Positions 10,340-18,915 of a stretch of DNA of 64,000 nt are shown one piece after another. Under the pieces are notes generated by a model. The model was not told the DNA's origin and ran no database searches. It saw only the letters and a program-made list of their open reading frames with translations. A program made the translations under genes and the position numbers. Numbering within the stretch: the stretch's first letter is position 1; each line of letters opens with the position of its first letter. The DNA comes from Pycnococcus provasolii (taxonomy: Eukaryota; Chlorophyta; Pseudoscourfieldiophyceae; Pseudoscourfieldiales): positions 558,001 to 622,000 of the forward strand of contig CP150557.1 of NCBI GenBank assembly GCA_049487715.1, in the 5' to 3' direction.

Positions 10340-10975
10340 TTATTTTCTTTTATCAACGAGCGTGATGTCGTCTGCAGATATGTTCTTCCACGTCTTCAGG
10401 ATGAGGTCTCGAAGCCCTTCGATATTGTCACCCTGCACATCGATTTCGTCCTTCTGGTTGCCCGCATCCTTGACGACGGAGCTTCCGCACGCAAACTTCT
10501 TACCAAACAGCTTCGCCGCTTCGTTAAGCTTGACGTCAAACGCCTCGAGTCCCGTGACATTGGTGATGGCCTTGCGCTTCTGCCTGCTGGTGAGCGTGAG
10601 CGTAACGTGCGGCGCGTGCTTCCCCTTCTTCCCGCCGCCTGATTTCTTCTTCTCCTTTTGTTCACCGCCTGCCTCACCCGTGGCTGCCCCACTGCCTTCT
10701 GCTCCAGATGACGCACCCCCTGCGCTAGAGCCACCACCACCCAGGGACATCTCCTTCAGTTTCTCCATCAGCAGGTTGGCATCTGAGTCGGCGTCCTCTA
10801 CGGATACCCCGAGGAGTTTCGTCTGGTTGCGCATGTGCGTGTTGATCCATGCGGCGTCGTGGTTGGCGAGTATGTAGGGCAGCGCCGCGAGTACGTCGGG
10901 CTTCTCCAGGAACTCGACGTACTCCGCGGGCACGCCCGTAGCGGGCTCGTACACGACCACAGAAGGCTCCGCCAT
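10340..10975 (-). CDS. DENR: Density-regulated protein DENR (SUI1-domain translation factor)
   Basis: DENR pairs with MCT-1 to recycle 40S subunits and promote reinitiation. 211 residues from the ATG at 10975 (MAEPSVVVYEP). The C-terminal SUI1/eIF1-like domain is well kept: HVTLTLTSRQKRKAITNVTG, then LFGKKFACGSSV, then DEIDVQGDNIEGLRDLI. The middle is a low-complexity Gly/Ser/Lys linker, usual for the family. The N-terminal block aligns with the DENR zinc-binding segment (VVYEPATGVPAEYVEF against the usual Tyr-Cys...Cys...Cys pattern), but none of the cysteines is present. The longer frame to 11104 starts with GTG and codes a Pro/Phe-rich stretch that looks like untranslated leader. It is convergent with the cyclic-nucleotide-domain gene (200 bp gap). 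A palindromic TACCTTAAAGGTA lies about 110 bp before the start. Confidence 0.88.
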   Translation of the reverse strand: MAEPSVVVYEPATGVPAEYVEFLEKPDVLAALPYILANHDAAWINTHMRNQTKLLGVSVEDADSDANLLMEKLKEMSLGGGGSSAGGASSGAEGSGAATGEAGGEQKEKKKSGGGKKGKHAPHVTLTLTSRQKRKAITNVTGLEAFDVKLNEAAKLFGKKFACGSSVVKDAGNQKDEIDVQGDNIEGLRDLILKTWKNISADDITLVDKRK

Positions 10976-11242
10976 TTGGCAAAAAAAGTGATTTGGCTGG
11001 GCAAACGGGCAGGGGAGGGGAAGGGGAGGAAAAGGCGGAGGGGGCGGCGAAAACCCGAATCTGAAAAACTTTCCAAATTCACATACCTTAAAGGTAGCAA
11101 CCACCTATGGTCTATGGTCTACAGTATGTCCTGTTAGTCTATGGATAAAAACGACTCACAGACTCATCAGCAAAACGGCAAATGGCGTACGTAAAGGTAA
11201 GTACAGTACTAAGTTTACGAAAGAACTATGTAGATTAGAAAG

Positions 11243-12583
11243 TTACTGCGGGGTGCCGGAGTCGCCACCAGCCTGCTCTTCGGATTGGACCGTCGCGCCG
11301 AGCGTGAAGGGATCAGGATGGTTGTACTTGACATACGCTATGCCGGCCGCCGTTCGTTCGTCCATCACTTTCGCGTGGTATGGCATCATCTTGTGCAGGA
11401 TCCAACGAACTCCCTCGTGAAACGGCGCGGGATTCATCGAAAGAGCGAGCAGGCACAGCCAAAGCATGAATATCAGGAGAATCGTCCACTTGCGCGATGC
11501 AGGTGCAAGCTGCGTCACACGCGCGCCAGCATCTGCAGATACGGAGAGAACAGTGTCGCCACTTGGGCCGAACACAAGTCCCGTCACGAAGATCATGTGC
11601 GCACCCTTATGCCGGCGCCTCAAAATCAGGCGATCTGACGAGACCACAACGAGCTCACCCTCCACGGTGCCGAATGCGAGCAGGCGACCATTAGCACTTG
11701 CGGCGAACGAGCTCGCTGGATCAGCCGATATTTTGCCCTCGTGAAGCATGCGCGCCGATTCCGCGTCAAACACCGCGGCGTAGCTCACACCAGCACGATT
11801 CAGGCACATCGCGATACGATTATCGACCGCCGCATCGCCAGCACTTGCGAAGCGTGCACCCTTGAGCGTGCCACCCTTGGCAGAACGATACACGTGTATT
11901 GGCTTGGCGCGTGGTGCCTCCCCCTTGTCGTCGGACGACGCTGGTGCGATATTCCAGAGCACCGCAGTATCGTCCTCTCCCGACGTTAGCAACCTCGCGC
12001 CGTCGGTGGAGAAGCAGACGGACTGGATAGCGTTACCGTCCTTGTGCGGTTTGCCGCCGTCAGCGGCGCACACCTCGACGAGCGGTCGCCCGCTCGCGTC
12101 TGGAGGCCACGACCACACGTGCACAAGTCCGTCCTCGGTACCCGCGGCGAGCATCGCACCGTCTGCACTGAATGCAAGGCTCTTCACCTCTCCGCACGAC
12201 GGGAGCGTGATGTCGGTTTTTGTGATTTTCTCCGCGCCGTCGATTTTCACGTCCACGCCGACCGCGACGAGTCCTAGAGAGCCGACTGCTGCTACTGCGA
12301 GACTGCCAGACGGGTGCATAGCTAATGCGCGTATTTCTTCGGGGCATGTGAACTCTGCGAGTTGGTCGGATAAGGTTAACGAGGCCTTTGAGGAGGCTGC
12401 TATGTTTGGCGCCGCCGCCGCTAACCCATACTTGGCAAGTATGATTCTATTTTTCAGTCCGTGGTTTCCCTTTCCGCCTCCTCCGCCGACGAGCACGTAG
12501 TTCGCGGCAGGGAACGCCGCTGCGTACAGCGGCGCGCCGAACTTGCGCAGCAGGAGGTCAGGCTTCGAGCTTCGAGGCGCCAT
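11243..12583 (-). CDS. SEC12: SEC12/PREB-like guanine nucleotide exchange factor for Sar1
   Basis: SEC12 is an ER membrane protein that loads GTP on Sar1 to start COPII coat assembly. 446 residues from the ATG at 12583 (MAPRSSKPDLLLRKFG). The N-terminal blade carries the family signature FGAPLYAAAF followed by LVGGGGGKGNHGLKNRIILAKYG, with the conserved GGGG...G..N loop. Further WD40 blades include IRALAMHPSGSLAVAA, VKSLAFSADGAMLAAGTEDG and SVCFSTDGARLLTSGEDD. A single hydrophobic segment (WTILLIFMLWLCLLALSM) near residue 380 is the ER anchor, followed by a short lumenal tail. A longer frame to 12661 begins with TTG and is less likely. The gene is divergent from the Cys-rich gene at 12987, with a telomeric array between them. 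Confidence 0.85.
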   Translation of the reverse strand: MAPRSSKPDLLLRKFGAPLYAAAFPAANYVLVGGGGGKGNHGLKNRIILAKYGLAAAAPNIAASSKASLTLSDQLAEFTCPEEIRALAMHPSGSLAVAAVGSLGLVAVGVDVKIDGAEKITKTDITLPSCGEVKSLAFSADGAMLAAGTEDGLVHVWSWPPDASGRPLVEVCAADGGKPHKDGNAIQSVCFSTDGARLLTSGEDDTAVLWNIAPASSDDKGEAPRAKPIHVYRSAKGGTLKGARFASAGDAAVDNRIAMCLNRAGVSYAAVFDAESARMLHEGKISADPASSFAASANGRLLAFGTVEGELVVVSSDRLILRRRHKGAHMIFVTGLVFGPSGDTVLSVSADAGARVTQLAPASRKWTILLIFMLWLCLLALSMNPAPFHEGVRWILHKMMPYHAKVMDERTAAGIAYVKYNHPDPFTLGATVQSEEQAGGDSGTPQ

Positions 12584-12986
12584 AGCTTCGGAAAGCTGGT
12601 TTGCAGTGCCTGGACCTGTACTGCGAAGAATGGCTGGGAAGGAGGACGAAAAAATGGCCAAAGGGGAAAGGACAGACAGAGAAAAAGCGCAAACTGCGAA
12701 GAAGATCCTTCCCGCGAAAACGAAACCCGAAAACGAAAAACCCGAAAACGAAGAACAAACTAGGGTTAGGGTTTAGGGTAGGGGATTAGGGTTAGGGTTA
12801 GGGCTAGGGTTAGGGTTAGGGGAGTGTCGGCGCCTCCTTTCCTCTTGGCTGCCAGTTCTCCCCCTCTGAACTCTTCTGACACAAGTGCCGGCGCCATACA
12901 TACTTCTCTTCTTCTACGATACTTCACACACTGGTATTATACCAGCTGCTCTTGTGTCATCTGCTCGATAAATACTTTTCGTTCCT
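12584..12986. promoter_or_regulatory. Divergent intergenic region with a telomeric repeat block
   Basis: 403 bp between SEC12 (-) and the Cys-rich gene (+). Positions 12761-12822 hold about nine TTAGGG-like units (TTAGGG, TTTAGGG and GGGCTAGGG variants). A TACGATA motif lies at 12915-12921, about 65 bp before the + strand ATG. AT-rich purine runs (GAAAACGAAAAACCC) precede the array. No ORF of note was seen. Confidence 0.6.
12761..12822. repeat. Interstitial telomeric repeat (TTAGGG)n, imperfect
   Basis: About nine tandem units, mixed TTAGGG with TTTAGGG and GGGGATTAGGG variants, on the + strand. It lies about 165 bp upstream of the + strand gene and about 180 bp upstream of SEC12 on the - strand. 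Confidence 0.9.
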
Positions 12987-13445
12987 ATGAAGTTGCTCGG
13001 TGACTCTGGTTTCTTCCATGGTTTCGTCTCCCACTTCAACTTCAACGGTCTCGGAGCGGCACGGGCGGCTCCTTCTCCTCCGCCTGGATCGGCCCTGCCG
13101 CCGCTCTCCTCCGGAGTCCCAGGGACCTCCTCCGGGACCGCCGCTCCTCCTGGGTCTTCCCAAACAAACAGGGCAGCTTCGTCGGACGACCCGCATTCTC
13201 ACTCGTTGTTCGTCTGCGAACGTGTATGTGCATCCAATAAACTTATAAAAAGACTCGGGTGGATCAGCAAGGATCCGTCGGTAGGTGCGTGCATGACGGT
13301 GTGTGCAGATAACGAACAGGAGGCGTGCACGGAGGCTTGTGCTCAGGTGATGTGCGCGGACTCGCACGAGGTTCCCGCTTGGAACGACGCGTGCGTGAAG
13401 CGGTGCACGGCAGAGTGCACGAAGTTTCGCACGCACGAAAGATAG
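12987..13445 (+). CDS. Small protein with a C-terminal multi-Cx3C domain
   Basis: 152 residues from an ATG at 12987. The first 75 residues are Pro/Ser/Gly/Ala-rich with no clear hydrophobic signal (MKLLGDSGFFHGFVSH could be a weak presequence). The C-terminal half carries four Cx3C motifs: CERVC, CMTVC, CTEAC and CVKRC, plus two further cysteines (CADS, CTKF). Paired Cx3C motifs are typical of small disulfide-bonded proteins of the mitochondrial intermembrane space, and of some plastid proteins, but the exact spacing of known families was not matched. The stop at 13445 is about 40 bp from the stop of the convergent PhyH gene. No function is assigned. Confidence 0.6.
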   Translation: MKLLGDSGFFHGFVSHFNFNGLGAARAAPSPPPGSALPPLSSGVPGTSSGTAAPPGSSQTNRAASSDDPHSHSLFVCERVCASNKLIKRLGWISKDPSVGACMTVCADNEQEACTEACAQVMCADSHEVPAWNDACVKRCTAECTKFRTHER

Positions 13446-13488
13446 ATGGCTGTCTAAATAGAGGATACAACTATGTTGTTACAAAATC

Positions 13489-14571
13489 TTACCATTTTGT
13501 TTTGTTGATTTCACCGCCACCACGAGCTGCACCTCCGAAAATTTCGAGGCGTTCTTCGTCGGTGATGCGACGCGCGCCGGCGTGGTAGTGAAACTGCACC
13601 GCCCTTCTCGTCGACGATGCGCTCACATTAGGCGGTGTGCCGTGAGGCGACAAGCCATTAAAAATCACGGCGCCGCCGCGACGTAGCGGGACTGACACGC
13701 ACGGCCCTCCATCCCCGTCGCTCGCCTCGAGCACGTCCGCGTCGTCGATTTGCCAATCTCGAATCGACTCGTGACGCCAGATGCCACGCTGGTGGCCACG
13801 TGGAATGAAATGCATGCAGCCATTCTTTTCGTCCGTGTCGTCGAGCGCAAACCAGGCGCCAATTATCTTCGTGTGCGGTTCGATGGAAAAGTATGCGAGG
13901 TCTTGGTGAAAGGGCTTCTCACGTCCACCCTGCTCTGCTCCAGATGGCGCCGGCGGCTTAAGCAAAGCGAGACTCTGGTGTATCTGAAGGTCGTCGGCAC
14001 GCACGCCACCGCCGATCGCTTTCGCGACAAGCTCAAGCACGTCTCGGCGATATGCCAGTGCGGCGAGCGTGGGAGAGTGCCTCACGAAACCCTGCAGCTT
14101 GCGAACATTTGCGAGATCCTTGAGCGCGTCCGCTTCCGTTTCCGCTTTCGTTTCAGCAAAAGCCTCGTACTGCAACGCCTCGTGGTCGTCGCCGTCCGAC
14201 ACCTGAATGCGTCCTTCGCTCACAGCCTCGCGTACCTCTCCGACTCGCTCCAAGAATTTCTTGGCAAGGTCTTGTTCGCCGCGTGCCATCACAGCTAATT
14301 CGTCGAGGCAAGTTTGCACGGACTGTTCGTCGAGCGCACGTTCCACCGCAAGATAACCAAGGTCGTGCAAGGCGTTGAGTGCGTCATCCGAGTCAGCCGC
14401 GTCGTCGAAGGTGTCTACGCGGTTCGCGAGTTTGCGTGCGTCTTCGCGGAGTGCGTACACGCCCGGCGGCGGCGGCGGCTTCGGCACGTCGAACGCAGTC
14501 GCGTGGTTCGTGTTAGGCGTCGTCGTCACGTGCACACTGGTAAAGTCGGCGTCGTCCCCCAAGGTGGTCAT
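13489..14571 (-). CDS. Phytanoyl-CoA dioxygenase (PhyH) family Fe(II)/2-oxoglutarate oxygenase
   Basis: 360 residues from the ATG at 14571 (MTTLGDDADF). The double-stranded beta-helix core is recognisable: the iron-binding HxD sits in KPFHQDLAYFSIEP, the distal His in NGLSPHGTPPN, and the 2-oxoglutarate Arg is likely in STRRAVQFHYH. The middle motif GAWFALDDTDEKNGCMHFIPRGH is diagnostic for PhyH proteins. An N-terminal acidic helical extension (about 90 residues, QDLAKKFLERVGEVREAV) is longer than usual. The substrate cannot be told; members hydroxylate phytanoyl-CoA, ectoine, small metabolites or secondary products. A longer frame reads through a telomeric array upstream (Thr-Leu repeats) and starts with TTG, so it is rejected as leader. 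Confidence 0.82.
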   Translation of the reverse strand: MTTLGDDADFTSVHVTTTPNTNHATAFDVPKPPPPPGVYALREDARKLANRVDTFDDAADSDDALNALHDLGYLAVERALDEQSVQTCLDELAVMARGEQDLAKKFLERVGEVREAVSEGRIQVSDGDDHEALQYEAFAETKAETEADALKDLANVRKLQGFVRHSPTLAALAYRRDVLELVAKAIGGGVRADDLQIHQSLALLKPPAPSGAEQGGREKPFHQDLAYFSIEPHTKIIGAWFALDDTDEKNGCMHFIPRGHQRGIWRHESIRDWQIDDADVLEASDGDGGPCVSVPLRRGGAVIFNGLSPHGTPPNVSASSTRRAVQFHYHAGARRITDEERLEIFGGAARGGGEINKTKW

Positions 14572-14675
14572 GTTCCATCGATGGCAACGGCGAGGTACCG
14601 TCCGTAACGGACAAATACCCGGTAGAGTACGGGACCAGTCAGCAAGGAAACTCCAAAGAGGCGAAAAGTGGCGAA

Positions 14676-14705
14676 GGGTTAGGGTTAGGGTTAGGGTTAG
14701 GGTTA
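14676..14705. repeat. Interstitial telomeric repeat (TTAGGG)5
   Basis: Five perfect GGGTTA units on the + strand, about 105 bp upstream of the PhyH start on the - strand and about 300 bp before the + strand gene at 15003. Confidence 0.95.
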
Positions 14706-15002
14706 CGGGAACCACTGTTGTGACCCATTGTTGTTTTGATGGGCACGAGCGGCAAGACGGACGGTAAGACGGACGGGAAAGCACCGTCTAGCTGGCGAGC
14801 AAACGGGAAGCGGCTTTGGGAAGCGTTGTTGGGCGAATATTTGGGCGACGCCTGCCAGTGCCAGTGCGAGGGACCGACCACGTCGCCAGGTAGGTGGTGG
14901 CCAGGTGGTGGTGGTACGAGCTTGAATAAGGAAACGCGCGCGCTTTTTCCTTTCCCATTCATTTTCATTTTCTTCCCCTGTTCAGTTAACTTTACAGTAG
15001 CC

Positions 15003-15754
15003 ATGGACACGCTCGCCTCCCTGCTCCTTGGTGTCGGCCACGGATTCTTCGGGTAAGTAGTATTAAAATACTGATATGTATTGATATTTATAATCACTTA
15101 TTATCGTAGGAGCAAGTCTTCTGTGTCTGTGTGTGTGTTTTGTGTTTTGTGTTTTGTCTCGGGCTTGTTGTTGTGCGTGTGTTTTCATGTTTTGTATGCT
15201 ATGTTGTTGTTTGTCGCGCCGGCGTGCTTGGTGTGCTTGGTGCGATATTAATTGCGCACTTGTGACACGCACTTGCACTTGTTTTTTCACTTGTTTTTCA
15301 CTTGTGAAGTTTTCGGCGTATTCCTTATTCCGTCAGAACTAACAGAGCTCTTGTCTTGACACAATATGCACGTAGATACACGCACTTGGCGGACCCCGTC
15401 GCGGCCGTTGCGCAGATCCTTCCCGAGCTCGGTGAGGCAGCAGCGACGGACATCACCAAGCACTGCATCGGCGTGATTGGATCCGTCCACGCGTTCGTCT
15501 CCCTCGTCTTTGTCATGCTCGCTCTTTCTGGTGGGGCGCACACAGGACTGCGAAAGTGCATTCTAGGATGCTACCTCGTCAGCTTCATTCCGCTCGCCAT
15601 CTACGTCGTGTACACGTTCCCACCGTCTGGAAAGGCTCCCGAAAAACCTACAGACATGCCGTTGCCTCTTCTGGGCGGGTTTGGCGCCGTTGCTCTCATT
15701 GGAATGGTGCTCGGAGCGAGCTCGGCGAAGAAGGTTAAGACGAAGACGAAGTAA
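15003..15754 (+). CDS. Small polytopic membrane protein, two exons (15003-15052 and 15376-15754)
   Basis: The second exon's frame has no ATG of its own. An ATG at 15003 begins MDTLASLLLGVGHGFFG and runs into a canonical donor (GG|GTAAGT) at 15053. The acceptor (GCACGTAG|A) ends at 15375, with a good branch site CTAAC at 15339-15343, 33 bases upstream. The splice is in phase and gives 142 residues. Three or four hydrophobic segments are visible: CIGVIGSVHAFVSLVFVMLAL, CILGCYLVSFIPLAIYVVYTF and LLGGFGAVALIGMVLGA, with a Lys-rich C-terminus (KKVKTKTK) that could face the cytosol. The N-terminal MDTLASLL stretch may be a fourth. No family was recognised. The gene structure is confident; the function is unknown. 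Confidence 0.75.
15053..15375 (+). other. Spliceosomal intron (323 bp) of the small membrane protein gene
   Basis: GTAAGT donor, TAG acceptor, CTAAC branch site at 15339-15343. The interior is T/G-rich (TTGTGTTTTGTG runs) and has a TATCGTAG motif at 15102-15109. It is one of only two introns I can support in the window. Confidence 0.8.
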
Positions 15755-15861
15755 GCACGCAACGCCGGCGGCACTGTCGGGCGGTTCTCAAAGGCATTTA
15801 ACGATCTTTTTTTTCCTTCTTGAGAATTGTTTTATACAGAATGTTTTACAACGCAAGCTTG

Positions 15862-17835
15862 TCACCCAAAGTCCTTGAGCTGCGTGTCTATCCACGGCTC
15901 GCGACATGTGGGGCAGGCTGCGCCATTCTTCCGCTCATGCAACCGCAAGCACGCACCGCAGTACTCGGCGTGGCCGCATGGAATGAGGATGGTGTCCGCG
16001 ACGCGGTCGAAGCAAATTAGACACTCCACGTCCGCACCACCAAGCTCAGCCGCGTCCTCCACCCTCGCGCCTGATTGCTCACGAACACGGCGCATGCCCG
16101 GAGCGTTTGGACCGAAGGGATGGAGGAAGTCGTGCTCATCCGCCTCGATTGCGAGTTCGATCGCGTGCCGATCCGCCGCAGACATGCCGTCCATGGGAGG
16201 CAGCAGGAATCGCGACGTGCTCTTACCTCGGGCTATGCTTGGATGCGATGGGGCAGAGGGAGACGCCCACGGCGAAGATGGCGACAGAGATGACGCCGGC
16301 GACTGCGAAATCGGCTCAGACAATGCGTGACGAAGCTCTCCTTGCGTTGGCCACGCCGCCTCGGCGGGGGTTAGCAGAGGAGTTGGCGTTGGCCGCCTGG
16401 GTGGCACTGTCGCCGTCGGCGTGCTTGGCGATGGTACTGTCGCAAGGTGCAAGGCAAGCGCATGCTTCCAACTCTGACTTGGGCTCGGCGTGACGTCGCG
16501 ACTGGGTGCGCTGGCCATCTCTGCCGCCATGCGATCCTTCCACGCGCCCGCGACGCGAGAAGCGCGTCTGAACGCCAAGGCGGATGCGGAATCTGTCTCC
16601 ACTGGATTGCCTGCGACATCGACGCCAAGGCCACCGACTGCAGGCGCGCCGCCGCTTCCAGTGCTCTGGCTCCTCTGCAGCCTCTGCTGCCTCTGCACTC
16701 CCACGAGCCGCTTCCACCGACGCTCCTCGCTCAGTGCCAATTCGAGAAGCTCGTCGTCGCTCTCGTCCGAGCGCGCGCCGGACGTCTCCGAATCTCCACT
16801 GAACGTTCCGTCATCCGGCTGCGCGGCTCGCCTCGCCGCGTCGGCGAGCGCGACGTCGAGCAAGGCGCGCTCCTCGGGTGCAAGCTGAAATTCTCCGTCG
16901 TCGCCGTCGCCGGCGCCGCCGATACTACTTTTCTGTGGGTCGGCATCCGCGTGGGCTGCGATGCGCGGAAGTGAGGCGCTGCCAGCCTCCGAAGCCCGCC
17001 TTGCCTTGTCGGCAGCCCACCGGCGCCTCTCCGGCGTGTGGCTGAGAACGGTGCGCCTCTTCGAGATGTGCGTCTCGCCCTCCGACAGCTCGTCCCACGC
17101 CGTCTGGAACGGCAGCTTGCGCGAGTGGCGTCCCGGAGCGAGTCGGCGCACGTGCACCTGGAATACGTGCTTGGGTGCCCGCTCGTCACTACTGACTGGT
17201 CTTGCAAGCTGCAGGCGTATGACGGCGCCGTCGCCAGGCTGAATGACGCCGCACGACGGCGAGACGCGGTACTGCTTCGCCGCGTTCGTCTTGACCTTGA
17301 ACGCCACGCAGCGCCACGTGCTTTCGTTGACAACGACCATCTGCCCGCTGGGGTTACTGCTATCCGTCATATCATCTGCACTCAGCACAACAGCCTTGCG
17401 TGGCAGGACACGTGCGATTGCCTTTGTTGCCTTGCGCGACGACGCCGCGCCACCCGCACCCCCGTCGTCGACGGCGCCGCTGACGCGTTCCCTGAGTGAC
17501 GACGGCGCGATGGTGACCGCTCTGCTTCTCGGCCTGGACGGTCGCCAGTTGGGCGCCGCTCTGCTTTTGCCCTTACTTTGCCTCGTCGTATCTTCGTTTA
17601 GCGAGGCGGAGGAGTTGTTCCCGGACGTTCGCGTCTGCGGCCTCATATTGGGTGCATATGACGCGGACGAGCTGTTGGATTGCGAGGTGTAGTCCCTAAG
17701 GTTCGAGCCTCCTCCGAGCGCCGATATGCTTCGCGGCCTGCTATTGATGAAGTTTTGACGATTACCGCCCAAACTAAACCCATAGTCTGAATACGGGCCT
17801 TCTCCTCCTAAAGGCGTGTACTCCCTGGAGTCCAT
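15862..17835 (-). CDS. MSP-domain protein with C-terminal RING finger (putative E3 ligase)
   Basis: 657 residues from the ATG at 17835 (MDSREYTPLGG). Residues about 165-250 form a major sperm protein (VAP-like) immunoglobulin fold: MVVVNESTWRCVAFKVKTNA, then YRVSPSCGVIQPGDGAVIRL. The last 50 residues are a C3HC4 RING: CLICFDRVADTILIPCGH, then YCGACLRL, then CPTCREPW, the type found in MAPL/IAP-like E3 ligases. Between them lie about 330 Ser/Pro/Ala-rich residues with acidic patches, probably disordered. There is no transmembrane segment, unlike classical VAPs. MSP domains bind FFAT-like peptides on lipid-transfer proteins, so a role in ubiquitylating membrane-contact partners is possible but is inference. 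The upstream frame to 17892 starts at GTG. Confidence 0.82.
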   Translation of the reverse strand: MDSREYTPLGGEGPYSDYGFSLGGNRQNFINSRPRSISALGGGSNLRDYTSQSNSSSASYAPNMRPQTRTSGNNSSASLNEDTTRQSKGKSRAAPNWRPSRPRSRAVTIAPSSLRERVSGAVDDGGAGGAASSRKATKAIARVLPRKAVVLSADDMTDSSNPSGQMVVVNESTWRCVAFKVKTNAAKQYRVSPSCGVIQPGDGAVIRLQLARPVSSDERAPKHVFQVHVRRLAPGRHSRKLPFQTAWDELSEGETHISKRRTVLSHTPERRRWAADKARRASEAGSASLPRIAAHADADPQKSSIGGAGDGDDGEFQLAPEERALLDVALADAARRAAQPDDGTFSGDSETSGARSDESDDELLELALSEERRWKRLVGVQRQQRLQRSQSTGSGGAPAVGGLGVDVAGNPVETDSASALAFRRASRVAGAWKDRMAAEMASAPSRDVTPSPSQSWKHALALHLATVPSPSTPTATVPPRRPTPTPLLTPAEAAWPTQGELRHALSEPISQSPASSLSPSSPWASPSAPSHPSIARGKSTSRFLLPPMDGMSAADRHAIELAIEADEHDFLHPFGPNAPGMRRVREQSGARVEDAAELGGADVECLICFDRVADTILIPCGHAEYCGACLRLHERKNGAACPTCREPWIDTQLKDFG

Positions 17836-18586
17836 GATTATTTGGCACAGCTTAAGCCAAAAGGCAAGCCTTAAGGTTAAGGGAGCGAGCACACGAATTC
17901 CCAGACGACGACAGCAAGGCAGCAGGGCCTTTTGGCGAGGGAGGGGTACGTGGAGAGGGTACGTGGCGCCCTTTAGAGCTACCTTTACGATAGCTAAGCC
18001 TTAGTTTAGGAACACAGCACAGCACACCTGCACAGCGCCACAGCCTTGTCAAGTTCCTGGCAACTCCGGTTGGCACCTCGGATTAGCGTGTTAGCGTGTT
18101 AATGTAGCGTGTACCGTCGCCGTATCGTAACTTTAGTACTATCGTAGGGTGGTCGAAGTCGCCATTGCTTCTCGCTTGACGCTCAAGAGGATGGTAAAGT
18201 TTACATACATATGTAAGAGTCCCATCCGGTCGACTGTCGACACGCTTAAGCTCTTAAGCGGCTCCTACCACTACCACTACGATCCTGTAGGCTGTAGGCT
18301 GTAGCACCGGTGGGTGCGTTCTTGCGTTCGTTCTTGACTTCTTCTTGACCATGTTACGCAACGTGCATGCAACAACGTCCGAGTGATGGAACGGTGATTG
18401 GTGAAAGTTGGTAAAATGATTCCGAAGAAAGAGCTCCTCTCCCATGGTCTCCCTGGCTACCAGGGACGATAGCAGAGCTGCTACCTTTACCGTAGAAAGG
18501 GGTTGTGCTGTGGCCTGTGCGCGCGTGCATGCGTGCGTGTCAGCGCTCATTCCGCTCAACAGCTCCCCCTCGTTCATTTCAGAACA
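17836..18586. promoter_or_regulatory. Intergenic region with recurrent TACCTTTA and TACGATA motifs
   Basis: About 750 bp upstream of the MSP-RING gene. It holds CCTTAAGGTTA at 17869-17879, the composite TACCTTTACGATAG at 17980-17993, TATCGTA at 18123-18129 and 18140-18146, and TACCTTTA near 18481. No convincing ORF. Confidence 0.45.
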
Positions 18587-18654
18587 TGGCCACGTCAACC
18601 ACCGCTCGTAGTAGCACTGTCACGCTGTACACCTGACCGCTCGCCGGGTGGGTC

Positions 18655-18915
18655 ATGGGAAACAGACACCTCGTCGCAGACTCTATCAAAAATAAACTCG
18701 GAGGAGATAGTGAAGTCAAACACGCCGTCGGCATGCCGTTCACCGTCGTCGCCGAAGTCAACGGAACCTTCGGCCGGCGAGAATGTCTGCCCACGTACTT
18801 CAACTGCCCGGCGTGCCTCTCGAAATCTATGTGCACGGGAGGAATCGAAAACACCGCGCAAAACGCCGTCGACATCGCCAAGCCACCGGCGGGTGTGTCC
18901 GCCATGGCACGTTGA
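18655..18915 (+). CDS. Small hypothetical protein (low confidence)
   Basis: 86 codons from the ATG at 18655. Codon use is C-ending rich (GTC, CTC, ATC, AAC), which supports this strand over the antisense frame that also stays open. The product has a mixed globular look (MPFTVVAEVNGTFGRRE, then TYFNCPACLSKSMC with a CxxC-type pair) and no membrane segment. An alternative start at 18587 (MATSTTARSS) could be spliced in phase to CAC at 18676 if a 39-base GTACAC...ACAG segment were a very short intron; that is speculative. The antisense frame (18579-18905, -) is the rival reading. No family was recognised. Confidence 0.35.
   Translation: MGNRHLVADSIKNKLGGDSEVKHAVGMPFTVVAEVNGTFGRRECLPTYFNCPACLSKSMCTGGIENTAQNAVDIAKPPAGVSAMAR

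Noticed and set aside
18579-18905. Antisense frame starting MADTPAGGLAMS
   Set aside because: Codon use fits the + strand frame better; kept only as the rival reading of the 18655 gene.
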